Assembly: GCA_027596945.1 (NCBI GenBank)
Contig: JADGJH010000689.1
Location: 1-15,283 of the forward strand
Origin: Physocladia obscura
Lineage: Eukaryota > Chytridiomycota > Chytridiomycetes > Chytridiales > Chytriomycetaceae
Direction: 5' to 3'
Length of the DNA stretch: 15,283 bases
Part shown: one piece after another, positions 1 to 8,567 of the stretch
Numbering within the stretch: the stretch's first letter is position 1
How the letters are laid out: every line of letters begins with the position of its first letter
Translations under genes and position numbers: made by a program
The notes under the pieces: generated by a model
The model's database searches: none
Told to the model about the DNA's origin: nothing
Seen by the model: the letters and a program-made list of their open reading frames with translations, nothing else

Positions 1-16
1 CCTTTATTTTTTCCCT

Positions 17-3000
17 TCAAAAACGACAATGAATCACAGACGGAGTCCCAAATATAAAAAATGCAGCTCCACCTCCAAAAACAGCCATTGCAACTGCAAC
101 TCCGATAAACATGGCCGCAGAAGAAGCGCCGCGTCTACTACCAACAATCCACTTCCAAACACGTCTCAATCCCCAAGAACCGCGGGCTTCTGGCACAGCA
201 GCAGTAACAGCGGTAGTTGCAGCAGTAACGGGAACTGCGGCAGCTGTTGCCGCATTTTGCCTTCTCGCGTGTTCAACACACCATTGCTCATAACTCATCA
301 AGACGGCTGGTAATGGTTCACTTGCACCATTTGCTGTTGCTGTTGTTGTCGCTGATACAATTTCGTCCCTTACGTCGACGTCAATCACTGTTGCAAGGCG
401 TGTTGTCATTGCCGCTGCTTCCATTGCCAACATTGCTTTTGTGACAGCAGCAGTAGAAGAAGAGGAAGAAGATTCATGCATTAGTCGGCGGTGTTGGTGG
501 TGGTGCTGTTGGTGTTGGTGTTGGTGTTGTTGTTGTTGTTGTTGTTGTTGTGTCGGACTACTTTGTTGCAGAAGCTGATGCAGCTGTTGCTGTTGCTGAA
601 ACTTTTGTTGCTGCTGTTGTTGTAGCTGCTGCTGGAAAATCTGTTGTTGCTGCTGTTGCACTTGATGCATATGCTGTGCTTGCTGCATGTTTAAAAGCTG
701 CAGCTGTTGCAGATTATGTAACGAGACAAAAAGATCTCCATTACTGCCTGGCGCCCGTACAGTGATTCCGAATTGAATTGCGTTTTTTTGTACTTGTAAT
801 GGTAGTTGCGCAAGCGGAATTAATTTGTTCACAGCTGCTGCTCCCTGAGGGTTGAGAAGAGATTGCTGCAAACCTAATTGTTGTTGCTGCTGATGCGGCT
901 GCGTTCCTCCAGGTATAACTACGGACTGATTTGACGACTGCTGTTGGTGCAATTGATGTTGTTGGGATGATAGTAAAGCAAAAGATTGACTGTTTTGCTG
1001 TTGTTCAGGAGAAAGTGTTTGCTTATACTGCTGTTGCTGTTGTTGCTGTTGTTGTTGTTGTTGTTGCTGTTGCTGCTGCTCCTGTTGCGTTTCTTGACGT
1101 TGCAACAACTGCTGCTGTTGTGCATTTGAAATAACTTGCTTTCGTTGAAACTGTTGCATAGCTTGCGCTTGATTTGCCTGCGCTTGCTGCTGTTGTTGCT
1201 GGAGAAACTGACTTTGTTGTTGTTGGAGAAATTGTTGTTGTTGTTGCTGTTGCTGTTGTTGCTGCTGCTGAATTGGTATGGTATTTTGCGCCACATCAGC
1301 ATTTTTGGAAAATGCATTTGGTGGCGGTGATGGGACAACAACAACAACAGGCGAAGAAGATACAGCAGCAACTGTTGCTGCCGCCGCCGTCACTGCCGAA
1401 GAAGAAGAAATACTTCCACGACCTTTTTTCTCTTGCTTAATTTTTGACTGCACCATTGGCGGAGATTTGGTTGTTGTTGCTGTTCTTTGTTTACCACCTC
1501 CGCCACTATTTCCCGCTTTTTGTTGCTGAACTGCTGGCAGTGTTTGAGGCAGTGGCGCTGTTTGTGATTGTTGAATTTGAGGCTGTTGCTGTGTTTGAGG
1601 TTGGAGTTGGAGTTGCGGCGATTGTTGGACTTGTTGTTGTTGCAGCTGCAGTTGCAGTTGTGCTTGTTGCGGCTGCTGCTGCTGCTGTTGCAATTGTTGT
1701 TGTAACTGTTGTTGCTGTAACTGCTGCTGTTGCAACTGTTGTTGTTGCAACTGCTGCTGTTGCTGATGCTGGAATTGTTGAACTAAATGCTGATGCTGTA
1801 ACAACGCGTTCGAAAAGTTGAATGGCGAGACACTCGGGTTACCAGAAACAGGCAATCCAGATAGCAAAGGATGTTGAAGTTGCTGTAGCTGTTGTTGTTG
1901 CTGTTGTTGTTGCAGTGAATATTGTAAGCTTTGACCAACAATTGTTGGTTGAGGAATTAATCTGTGGGAAAGACATATCAGGTTAAATAATAATAAAATA
2001 ATGATAATAATAATACCCGTACGGTATAGCCCCATTGCCAGTCATATTCACATTTGCAACAGCACCGTTCATCAAATCATTTCCAGACAGCGACCGAATC
2101 GGGTTATTCAAAAGCCGTTGTCGGAACGGCTGAGTCGGCGGTGAGATTGAATTATTGGGCGATTGCGGGAGAACAACAGAATTTCCATCAACGCCTGCAA
2201 CAGCAGCGCTACCTATACTATTACTCAGCATCGGAATAGTTGGAGTCATGATCGGAGGCGGCGTTGCAACAGTCGCGATGGTCGCGGCTAATACCATCCC
2301 TGACGGAACGGGGGCAGTCGCAGGTGCTACTACTAGCGGTGGGGGCACTAGATGTGCCTTGAGATTTGTTTTACCACGCCCGGATATTTGATGCACCGGC
2401 GCTGCCAGTGCGAGATCAGCTGCTGCCGATGCAGCGACAGCCGCTGCAGCACGTTTCGCGGCACCTCTTTTTGGAGGCATTCCTTCCTTCGGTACAGAAA
2501 CTGGAACAAGAGTAGCGGCGACAGCCGCAGTAACAGCTGTACTGGAAGGCACATTTTTTTCTGAACCAATCGCTGCAGCTGTAGTTCATCAAATTCAGAA
2601 TAAATTAAAATAAATGAAAAAATAATTCAGCTCATACCTGTTTCAATTATCTCTGCGCCATAATTTTCCGTTTGCATGTGATCAGTGGTCGTTGCAATTC
2701 CGTTTGAAAGTGTAGAAGTCACTACAAAAGATTTTCCTGCACTGTCAGCAGGTTCGGTTATATCACTGTTACCAGCAAAGGCAATTACTTCCGCAGAGCC
2801 AAAGTTTACCACTGCACTACTATCTTCAACCACCACAGAAAATTTCTTCTTTTTCTTTTTTACATCGCCAGGAGCAGCAACAACAGGAATGGCGACACCA
2901 ACAGCAATATCGCTAAAATCAGTCTGCGACGAGCTTTCTCTCTGAAGTTGCTGTTTCCGTTCAAGCGTCTGCCGCATCTCTTCAAGATCCTGTGCCTGTT

Positions 3001-5222
3001 TTTTCAAGGCATTATTGGCAGCCAACAGTGCCTCGTTTTCACCAGTGAGACGCGCGTTCGCGGAAACAACAGCATCGCGATCAATCGATAAATTTGTCTT
3101 CTCATCAATCAAATTCTTGACTTGATTCTGTAATATTTCTTGTTTGGCTGTGCTATCAGTGACATAATTCGTGTTTGTTTGGTGCAATGACTCGACCTCG
3201 AGCGCGAGGAAAGCTTTCTCGAGGACGAGAGCCTTGTTTGTTTCAGTCAGTTCTTTGACCGTTTCAAGCAAAGATTGGTGCGCGAGAGTTAAAGAGTCGT
3301 ATTTTTGTAATGTATCGTTGTTGGCGTCAGTCAGATTCTTGTTTGTTTCGGTAAGAGTGTTACTTGATTCGGTCAGTTCTTTGCTTGACTGCATCAAATC
3401 GTTATTCTGCTGCGATAAATCGGTGACGTTTTTCAGTAAAGCTTCATTTTCGAGTGCCAAAGTGTGGCACTTCTCGTCCAAGGCTTCAGCGTTTTCAACA
3501 AGAAACCTCTTTTGTTTTTCCAGTTCAGCTTTTTCTACAACCAGCAATTCGGAATCTTCAAATAATTGCTGTACGCGATGAGTCAAACTCTGATGCTCTT
3601 GCCCCGCAAATTCGACCTGTTTGTGCAAATCCAACTTCTCTTGAACCAACGTCTCATTTTGCAATACGAGATTTTGGTTTCGCTGCGTAAAATCGGCCAG
3701 TTTATCAGCAATGGATTTGTTTTCCACCAAAATCGTGTCGCGTTCATATAATACTGCGTTGAATTTGGCCGCGTATTCAGACAGAATCGTGTTGTGTTCG
3801 GACAAAGTTGTATCGTATTTGGCTGTAAAGTCTGCCAATTTTTCGGTCAAAGCATTGTTTTCGTGCGCGAGCGATAATATACGTGAGTCGGACTCGGCGC
3901 AATTTGAATCGAGCAAACGCGCAGAAATTTGCAAGTCTGCGGAAAGAGAGGAGTTTTCCGCCTCGAGTAATTCTACGCGAGATATTGACTCAGATTGCAA
4001 AAGTGATAAATCTTGAACAGTTTTCTAATTGGAACATTAAAATTTAGTTGTTTGTTTGTGGTGTGTGTATGTAAGCGTGCATGTTGTAACAATAAAGAAA
4101 CCAACCAACCTCAAGACGAATAACATTATCAAAAGCATTAAGGGCATAATCAGAAAAAACAACATGTAAACCGGCCAGGAGAATATGTTCCGCCGGTACC
4201 GTGTGACTGATGGTAACAGGATCTGATGCTTCGGGGTCAGGTTGCTCGTCGAAACCACCGCGATCGTGTGATTCGACGCCAGATAATGATGAAGCGGAAG
4301 AATAGGTTCTCTTTTTTTTCCCGTTCGCCGCCGTGTTTGCTTTGGAAGGCATCACATCTGGGTGAGGTGGAGAAAGTGATAGTGGAGAACGAATTGCGCT
4401 GGCAGTAGCACCAGCAACAATAGAACGCTTGCGTTTCTGCGAACCTTTAACAGCAGAAGAAGAATTATATGTATTAGATTGAGGCGGTGGTAGTTCAGAA
4501 AAAAGAAGCAGATGGCCAGCATCTTCGGCGGAAAATCGGGAATCTTTTATGTTGCTTTGCTTTGCAGCTGATGCAGTGAGATTTGAGGAATGATTGGCGT
4601 CATTGGTATTGATGAAATCACTTGCTTCACGCACAATCAGGTTGTTAAGGTTACTGCTATTATCGTTGTCTTCACTGCTGTTTTTGGTGACTTGTGACAG
4701 CGGTACGGAATCGGACGATAGGGGTAGGGCGAGACTTAATTGAAGCAAAGGACGACCGCGCGCATCACTAAATGCAGCGCGGGCAGTCCGAGCAGCTGCC
4801 GATGCATCTAAACTGGTAGTAGTTGATGGGAATGCAGGAGCAGGTGATGTAGATTCAAAATGTTGTTGCTGATGCTGATGCTGATGCTGTTGTTGTGTTG
4901 GCTGTACTTGTAGTTGTTGTTTCTGTAACGGCGGTGATGGCGCTGATGAGGCTAACTGCTGGACGCCGACAATAACACCGTCTTTGAGTGCCCCTGCCCC
5001 AGCCACGAAAGCCGCAGTCGCCCCAGCTCGCTGGCTCTGACTTCGATGATCTCGGTCTCGCCCACGCCCCCGACTGGGCAGTGGCACGCCAACCACTCCC
5101 AGTCCACCTGCCACCGTAACAGTCCCAACCGCAACTGCCTCTCCAGAACCAGCACCGACTCCAGCTCCAGATTTGTCAATGTGCTTGTCCTTTTGCCGCT
5201 GCTGTCGCTGCAATGTGTCCAT
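17..5222 (-). CDS. Large coiled-coil, glutamine-rich, predicted tail-anchored protein (4 exons, 1668 aa)
   Basis: I do not recognise the family. Exons on the minus strand are 5222-4110, 4024-2638, 2578-2017 and 1961-17. The introns are 85, 59 and 55 nt (GTTGGT..TTAG, GTATGA..ACAG, GTATTA..ACAG), and the junction phases 0, 1 and 2 all match, giving 1668 codons plus TGA. The ATG at 5222 is the first in its frame after an upstream stop at 5318-5316. Order of regions: residues 1-371 are low-complexity with basic clusters QKRKR (262-266) and KKKR (302-305) and an RGRP AT-hook-like core near 155; 383-735 form a coiled coil; 834-1020 are Ala/Pro/Thr-rich with a PKRGAAKR motif; 1032-1510 are Gln-rich; 1637-1658 are hydrophobic. 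Inference: a membrane-tethered scaffold, possibly on the nuclear envelope because of the basic motifs. A golgin-like or ER/vesicle tether would also fit. A further undetected intron near the 3' end cannot be excluded. Confidence 0.8.
50..115 (-). other. C-terminal transmembrane segment (tail-anchor)
   Basis: Residues 1637-1658 are an uncharged stretch of about 22 residues rich in Ala, Val, Gly, Phe and Ile (AMFIGVAVAMAVFGGG followed by AAFFIF). A basic, tryptophan-containing segment precedes it (GLRRVWKWIVGSRRG) and only ten residues follow before the stop. There is no N-terminal signal sequence. This is the layout of tail-anchored proteins inserted post-translationally with the bulk of the chain in the cytosol or nucleoplasm. 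The lumenal tail does not end in the PPX motif of KASH proteins. Confidence 0.7.
493..1930 (-). repeat. Glutamine-rich tract (mixed CAA/CAG), with Leu and His interruptions
   Basis: Residues about 1032-1510 of the minus-strand protein are dominated by Gln. The longest pure run is 17 Gln (1028-1078), followed by runs such as the one near 1220-1270. An LQQQQ-type short repeat lies around 1680-1790, and a Gln/His stretch closes the region near 493-545. The tracts mix CAA and CAG rather than a single pure triplet. Lys/Ser/Val/Pro-rich islands interrupt them near 1320-1530. On the plus strand the same DNA reads as (GTT/GCT/TTG)n and creates many false open frames. Confidence 0.95.
2933..3991 (-). 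other. Coiled-coil region with heptad-like internal repeats
   Basis: Residues about 383-735 are rich in Leu, Glu, Lys, Asn and Gln, with Leu at seven-residue spacing and almost no Pro or Gly. Several units repeat: KLADFT occurs twice about 45 residues apart (residues 434 and 479), and KELTE occurs twice (around 587 and 628). Three consecutive LTE/LTD heptads lie near residues 588-606. This is the signature of a parallel dimeric coiled coil. It ends before a Ser-rich segment and a run of six lysines near residue 763. Confidence 0.85.
4110..4193 (-). other. Non-repetitive block before the coiled coil
   Basis: Residues 344-371 (AEHILLAGLHVV... to ...FDNVIRLE) are the only high-complexity, hydrophobic-patterned stretch in the first exon. 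They run straight across intron 1 into the coiled coil (KTVQDLSLLQ). The contrast with the surrounding Ser/Ala/Gln-rich sequence suggests a short folded or binding module. I cannot name it. Confidence 0.4.
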
Positions 5223-5292
5223 TCTGAGTAATTCGATTAAGGTTCGATTAAGTGGATTGATGCGATTGCGATCGATTGGTTGCGCTTTTTGG

Positions 5293-5436
5293 TTACTCGC
5301 TTGTTCGCTTGCTCGCTAGCTCGTACGTCCGTTCGCTTATTTTTTTCGCTCGTTCGTTCGTTTGTGCGTGCGTTCGTAAGCTCGTTTGTTTGGCGGTTGT
5401 CTTTTGGCTGAATTCAATGAAGGATTTTTGATCCAT
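5293..5436 (-). other. Candidate upstream ORF (47 codons) in the leader of the minus-strand gene
   Basis: An ATG at 5436-5434 opens a frame that starts MDQKSFIEFSQKTT, runs through the CGAA repeat without a stop, and ends with TAA at 5295-5293, 70 bases before the main ATG. A second short frame (ATG at 5461-5459, TGA at 5416-5414) overlaps it in another frame. If transcription starts upstream of 5461, both could reduce translation of the main protein. The transcription start is unknown, and the composition is repeat-driven, so a functional peptide is doubtful. Confidence 0.3.
5296..5388. repeat. Degenerate TTCG/CGAA tetranucleotide repeat
   Basis: About 90 bases consist mostly of variants of TTCG, CTCG and TGCG (for example CGTTCGTTCG at 5351-5360). 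They read CGAA/CGAG on the minus strand, where they would lie in the 5' leader of the minus-strand gene. The copies are diverged, so this is an old or interrupted microsatellite. Confidence 0.75.
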
Positions 5437-5724
5437 TCGACGGACAAAAACACGTCGACATCACAAAGTCAAACAAGACGAAAATTTTGGAAATGATATT
5501 ATTTACTGCAATAATCAGCTTGGGGCCACAGACCCATGTATGTTGTGATTACTCATCTCATGTGGATTGGAAAATGAAAAAAGAAAAAAAGAAAAGAAAA
5601 AAATGATCTTTTTTTTTTTTCTCGAACAATGCACAATGAAAATGAAATGCATTATTCTTTCTCCTTTTCTTCCGAACATTCCAAACAATACCTTTCTTTG
5701 CTTTTTTTTCATTCCAAAATCACA

Positions 5725-8254
5725 ATGGCCCACAAAGTTTTAGCGTCGGCAACTGATGCCTCCATCGCGTCCGCCTCTGCTGCAACTTCTTCTGCTAGGG
5801 CTGTTACCAAATCCAGTGCCATCAATAACTTCTCAAATGAAGACTCTTCTGCAAATAATAATTACGGCGGAAATGCCAAAAATCTGATTCAATCAGAAGC
5901 TTCGCTGCTTGGCGCCACAACAATCAGTAATTCCACCGGTGGTGTTGGTATAAAGCAGCATCAGTCTTTAATTGCTGCTGCCAAGCTCACAGCAACAAAA
6001 AACATTGTTGCAAGCACCACTCCTGCTAGTCGCGTTTCTCTCACACCAAATAGCTCTCCAGGTACTTCGAAAGCAATTCTTGGACGTGGCAGAATTTCCG
6101 ATCTTGAGTCGGTGGATTTTGGTAATGAGATTGAAGAGGAAAGTGATGGCAGTGTCACCGAAGATGCAAAAGCGACACACAAGGAGGTGCAATTTTTGGA
6201 AAGCTTGGGCGAAATGAAGAGTATTTTGAGGGAAGGAAGTGGTAAGCTTGTTTATTTCATGCATGTGATTGACGAAATTGGCAGGCGGACAGACAACAAA
6301 AGCACTTGACTTGTGTTGCGGGCAGGGGCGGCGTACACTGCTTCTGAGCAAGAAATACCCAGGCGTGCACTGGTACGGACACGACCAGTCGGCACGCCTG
6401 ATTTCATTGGCGGAGCACGAACAGAAACAACACGGCAGACAGGCGGGCGCCAACGTGGTTTTCACGGCCGGCGCCACCACGCAACTCCAACTGCCGCACG
6501 CCGACGCCACCTTCGACGCCGTGCTTCTTCTGGGCAACGCATTGGGCCGAGCCGGTGACGACGGGGCTGTTTTTCTGCACGAAGTCGCACGCGTGCTGCG
6601 TCCCGGCGGCCGCGTTGTTGTCGACGCCGCCGACGGGGCAGCCGCACGTGCCGCCCTCGCCCTTGACAAACAGTCGCACACCTGGCAGTGGATCGACGAC
6701 GCCTACTTCGTGTGCCGTGAGCGCCAGCTGAGCGCCGACGGCAAGCGCCTGACTGTGCGCGAACTAAGAACCTCCGCCTCCTCCAATTCCACCGGTGCTG
6801 TTGTTCGCGACCAATTCTATCGTTTGCGTTTGTATGCCCGCGACGAGCTTGTCGCTGTTTTGCGCGAGGCCGGTCTTGATGTTGTCAATCCCAACGAGGA
6901 CAGCGCAATTGAGACGAACCCGCTGGATTTGCATTGGGGAATCTCTGTACCGCGTATTATTGTCACGGCGTTCAAAAATCCAGACAAATTCCCGCCGACC
7001 GTCCATGCTGCCCTACGCTCTGCCAAAGACCTCCAGCACCCAAAGTCACTTTTCGATAACTTACACGCAACTGAAAGCGCGGCTGTGCCGAAAAAGACGC
7101 ACAAAGACGACCTTTTCGAGTCGCTCGTTGTCATTCTCGGCGATCCCTCCCAGCCATGCGTTGGCAAACTCAACAACACATGGAATGCCGAAGATTTCAA
7201 CACGCGTGAAAAACTCGTCAACGCGCTCGTCGAACTTGGATATTCCACCGAAACAAATCTCTCTGTTCTTGACTCGCATGAATCTCTCCACGAGTCCCTC
7301 AAACGTCTCACAAAGAAAAAGCAACACTTTATTTTTAACCTTTGCGACGAAGGCTTCGATAACGAGGCCCTCAAAGAACTGCACGTACCTGCAATTCTAG
7401 AAATGATCCGTCTGCCATACTCGGGTGCCGGCCCTAACTGTCTTGCCTACTGTTATGACAAGGGCCTTGTCAACAGAACAGCTGACGCTCTCGGCGTTCC
7501 AACCCCGCGCGAGACATTCTTCCTCTCGGACGTCGGAACTCCCGCCGTCGCAACACTCGCCAAGCTCGACAATGTAATCCAAGAGCAAATAAAATACCCA
7601 GCCTTCATCAAACCCATTAAAGGCGACAACTCTCTTGGTATTACGCCACGCTCGATCGTGCATAACGCACGCGAGCTTGAGTCGTACATGTCGGAGTTGC
7701 ACAGTATAGGAATACGCGACGTTGTCGTGCAAGAATACTGCCAAGGCACTGAATACGGCGTGGGTATGATTGGAAACCTCGCGACCGGGTTCCATTTTTT
7801 CCCTGTGCTTGAAGTCGACTATACGAAAATCGTAGCGAGGAATCTCGCACCGATTTTAGGATTCGAGTCAAAGTGGGATCCCGCATCGCCGTACTGGTCG
7901 GATATTTCTTACAAGCCTGCGACGATTACCGATAAGGTGAAGGCTGACTTGCACGCGTGGTGTATTGTTCTGTGGGAACGGTTTGGGTGCCGTGATTACG
8001 CGAGATTTGACTTTCGAAGCGATTATGGCCGTGGCGATGGGTTTGAAAAACCCAGTGAACGAAAAGGTACAATAAAGCTGCTCGAAGTTAATCCTAATCC
8101 GGGATGGTGTTGGGATGGCAAGTTTTCGTACATGGGGAAATTTGAAGGGTTGGACTATAAGGATGTTTTGGGGCTTATTTTGAAGGCGGCCCGGGACCGC
8201 ACAACTCTTGATGAAAAAAAGGAAGCTGCGATGAGTTCCCAGCAGCAGCAATAA
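5725..8254 (+). CDS. SAM-dependent methyltransferase / D-Ala-D-Ala ligase-like ATP-grasp fusion protein (828 aa)
   Basis: Two exons, 5725-6241 and 6285-8254, flank a 43-nt intron (GTAAGC..GCAG) and join in phase to give 828 codons plus TAA. Residues 1-170 are low-complexity Ser/Ala/Thr/Asn with no clear signal. Residues about 175-400 are a class I methyltransferase and about 450-815 an ATP-grasp ligase, followed by a short Gln tail. The pairing implies one bifunctional enzyme that methylates and ligates (amide or peptide bond formation with ATP hydrolysis) the same small substrate; that substrate cannot be read from the sequence. The start at 5725 is chosen for its context (CACAATGG, A at -3 and G at +4). 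An in-frame ATG at 5629 would add 32 Phe/Ser-rich residues translated from a pyrimidine-rich leader, which looks less likely. The gene is probably cytosolic. Confidence 0.9.
6242..6284 (+). other. 43-nt intron at the edge of the methyltransferase domain
   Basis: Donor GTAAGC follows the codon for Ser172 plus one base, and acceptor GCAG precedes 6285. Removing it joins EGSG directly to GQTTKALDLCCGQG, about six residues before the SAM-binding motif. Reading through the intron in the upstream frame meets TGA at 6307-6309, so splicing is required. It is the shortest intron in the window. Confidence 0.88.
6294..6960 (+). other. Class I SAM-dependent methyltransferase domain
   Basis: The SAM-binding glycine motif ALDLCCGQG covers residues 179-187. 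The acidic residue ending the second strand is in YGHD (Asp206). FDAVLLLG (249-256) corresponds to the motif IV strand, and VLRPGGRVVVD (276-286) is the typical post-motif loop and strand 5. A late segment LRLYARDELVAVLREAGLDVV matches the strand 6-7 end of Methyltransf_11/25-type enzymes. The substrate is not indicated. This stretch is clearly richer in G and C than the rest of the window. Confidence 0.88.
7122..8218 (+). other. ATP-grasp ligase domain, D-Ala-D-Ala ligase type
   Basis: An N-terminal subdomain starts SLVVILGDPSQPCVGK. NLCDEGF (524-530) and LPYSGAGPN (549-557) follow, in the positions of the family's conserved Asn/Gly and IPYTG motifs. The ATP-binding lysine and glycine loop are in FIKPIKGDNSLGI (613-625), and VVVQEYCQGTEYGVG (652-666) is the adenine-pocket strand with glutamates. 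CRDYARFDFR (741-750) and LLEVNPNPG (771-779) carry the Mg2+-binding Asp, Glu and Asn. All core ATP-grasp residues appear intact, so it should be active. Peptidoglycan is absent from fungi, so the acceptor is more likely another amino acid, peptide or secondary metabolite intermediate. Confidence 0.87.
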
Positions 8255-8567
8255 GCTGAAGTTCAATTTCTAATTTTTAATTTTTTTAAATTATTTTATT
8301 TTATTCCAGTTTGGTTTGAGAAGTGTCAAATCACAAATTTACAAATTTAATACACAAATTTTGACAAAAAACTATTCAACCAAAGCAACCTTGCGAAAAA
8401 TCGAAAGTAATCAGTGCAAAAGGCTCATAAAACAAAGCACACTGTTGGATCACGGAGAGACAGTAAACACGCATCAAATTTTGAGCCTTGAATCCAACTG
8501 GGAGAAAAGCGTGAATCATACCAACCAAGCTCAAATTCTACACAACCCAAAAAAAATAGCTAGATAA
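8255..8567 (+). promoter_or_regulatory. Intergenic spacer: 3' end of the fusion gene and promoter/leader of the TFIIIC gene
   Basis: This 313-base, A/T-rich spacer holds the T-rich likely 3' UTR/termination area just after the stop (8266-8308) and then A-rich sequence up to the next start. No canonical AATAAA is visible. There is no ATG on the plus strand in the whole spacer, so the ATG at 8568 is the first one a scanning ribosome would meet. An in-frame TAA sits immediately before it (8565-8567). Confidence 0.6.

Larger units (their letters stand above)
5223..5724. promoter_or_regulatory. Divergent intergenic/promoter region with 5' leaders of both flanking genes
   Basis: These 502 bases separate the start codons of two genes transcribed away from each other, so both promoters and leaders must lie here. 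Visible elements are a TTCGATTAA motif twice (5232-5252), the degenerate TTCG/CGAA repeat (5296-5388), an A-rich purine tract (5566-5603), and a run of 12 T (5609-5620) next to the plus-strand gene. Rigid A/T tracts of this kind commonly keep fungal promoters free of nucleosomes. I see no clear TATA box and no RNA gene. Confidence 0.6.

Noticed and set aside
1680..1790. Regularly spaced repeats that could suggest a CRISPR-like or tandem array
   Set aside because: The spacing is that of LQQQQ codon units within a coding polyQ region. There are no unique spacers, and the genome is eukaryotic.
550..1821. Several Val/Ala/Leu-rich plus-strand open frames and an Asn/Ser-rich minus-strand frame
   Set aside because: They are other-frame readings of the CAA/CAG repeat, where stop codons cannot occur, and lack any non-repetitive content.
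1962..2035. A hydrophobic N-terminal 'signal anchor' (MGLYRTG followed by an Ile/Leu run) at the start of the long minus-strand frame
   Set aside because: It is a translation of intron 3 (1962-2016) and the end of exon 3 in the wrong frame. The true junction joins residue 1020 to LIPQPT in phase.
5241..5251. B-box-like GGTTCGATTAA in the divergent promoter, a possible tRNA gene or TFIIIC site
   Set aside because: It matches the GGTTCGANTCC consensus at 9 of 11 positions, but the flanking bases cannot form a T arm (G53 faces A), and no A box or acceptor stem is visible.
5629..5724. Extended N-terminus of the fusion protein from the ATG at 5629
   Set aside because: It adds 32 residues from a pyrimidine-rich leader and has a weaker context at +4 than the ATG at 5725. 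It remains possible and would need 5' end mapping.
5968..6681. Minus-strand open frames opposite the methyltransferase domain (Cys/Arg/Ala-rich)
   Set aside because: They arise from the high GC content on the coding strand, have no recognisable domain, and overlap a well-supported gene.
8316..8567. An 83-codon open frame just before the TFIIIC start
   Set aside because: It has no ATG, ends in TAA directly at the TFIIIC ATG, and has the A-rich composition of an untranslated leader.
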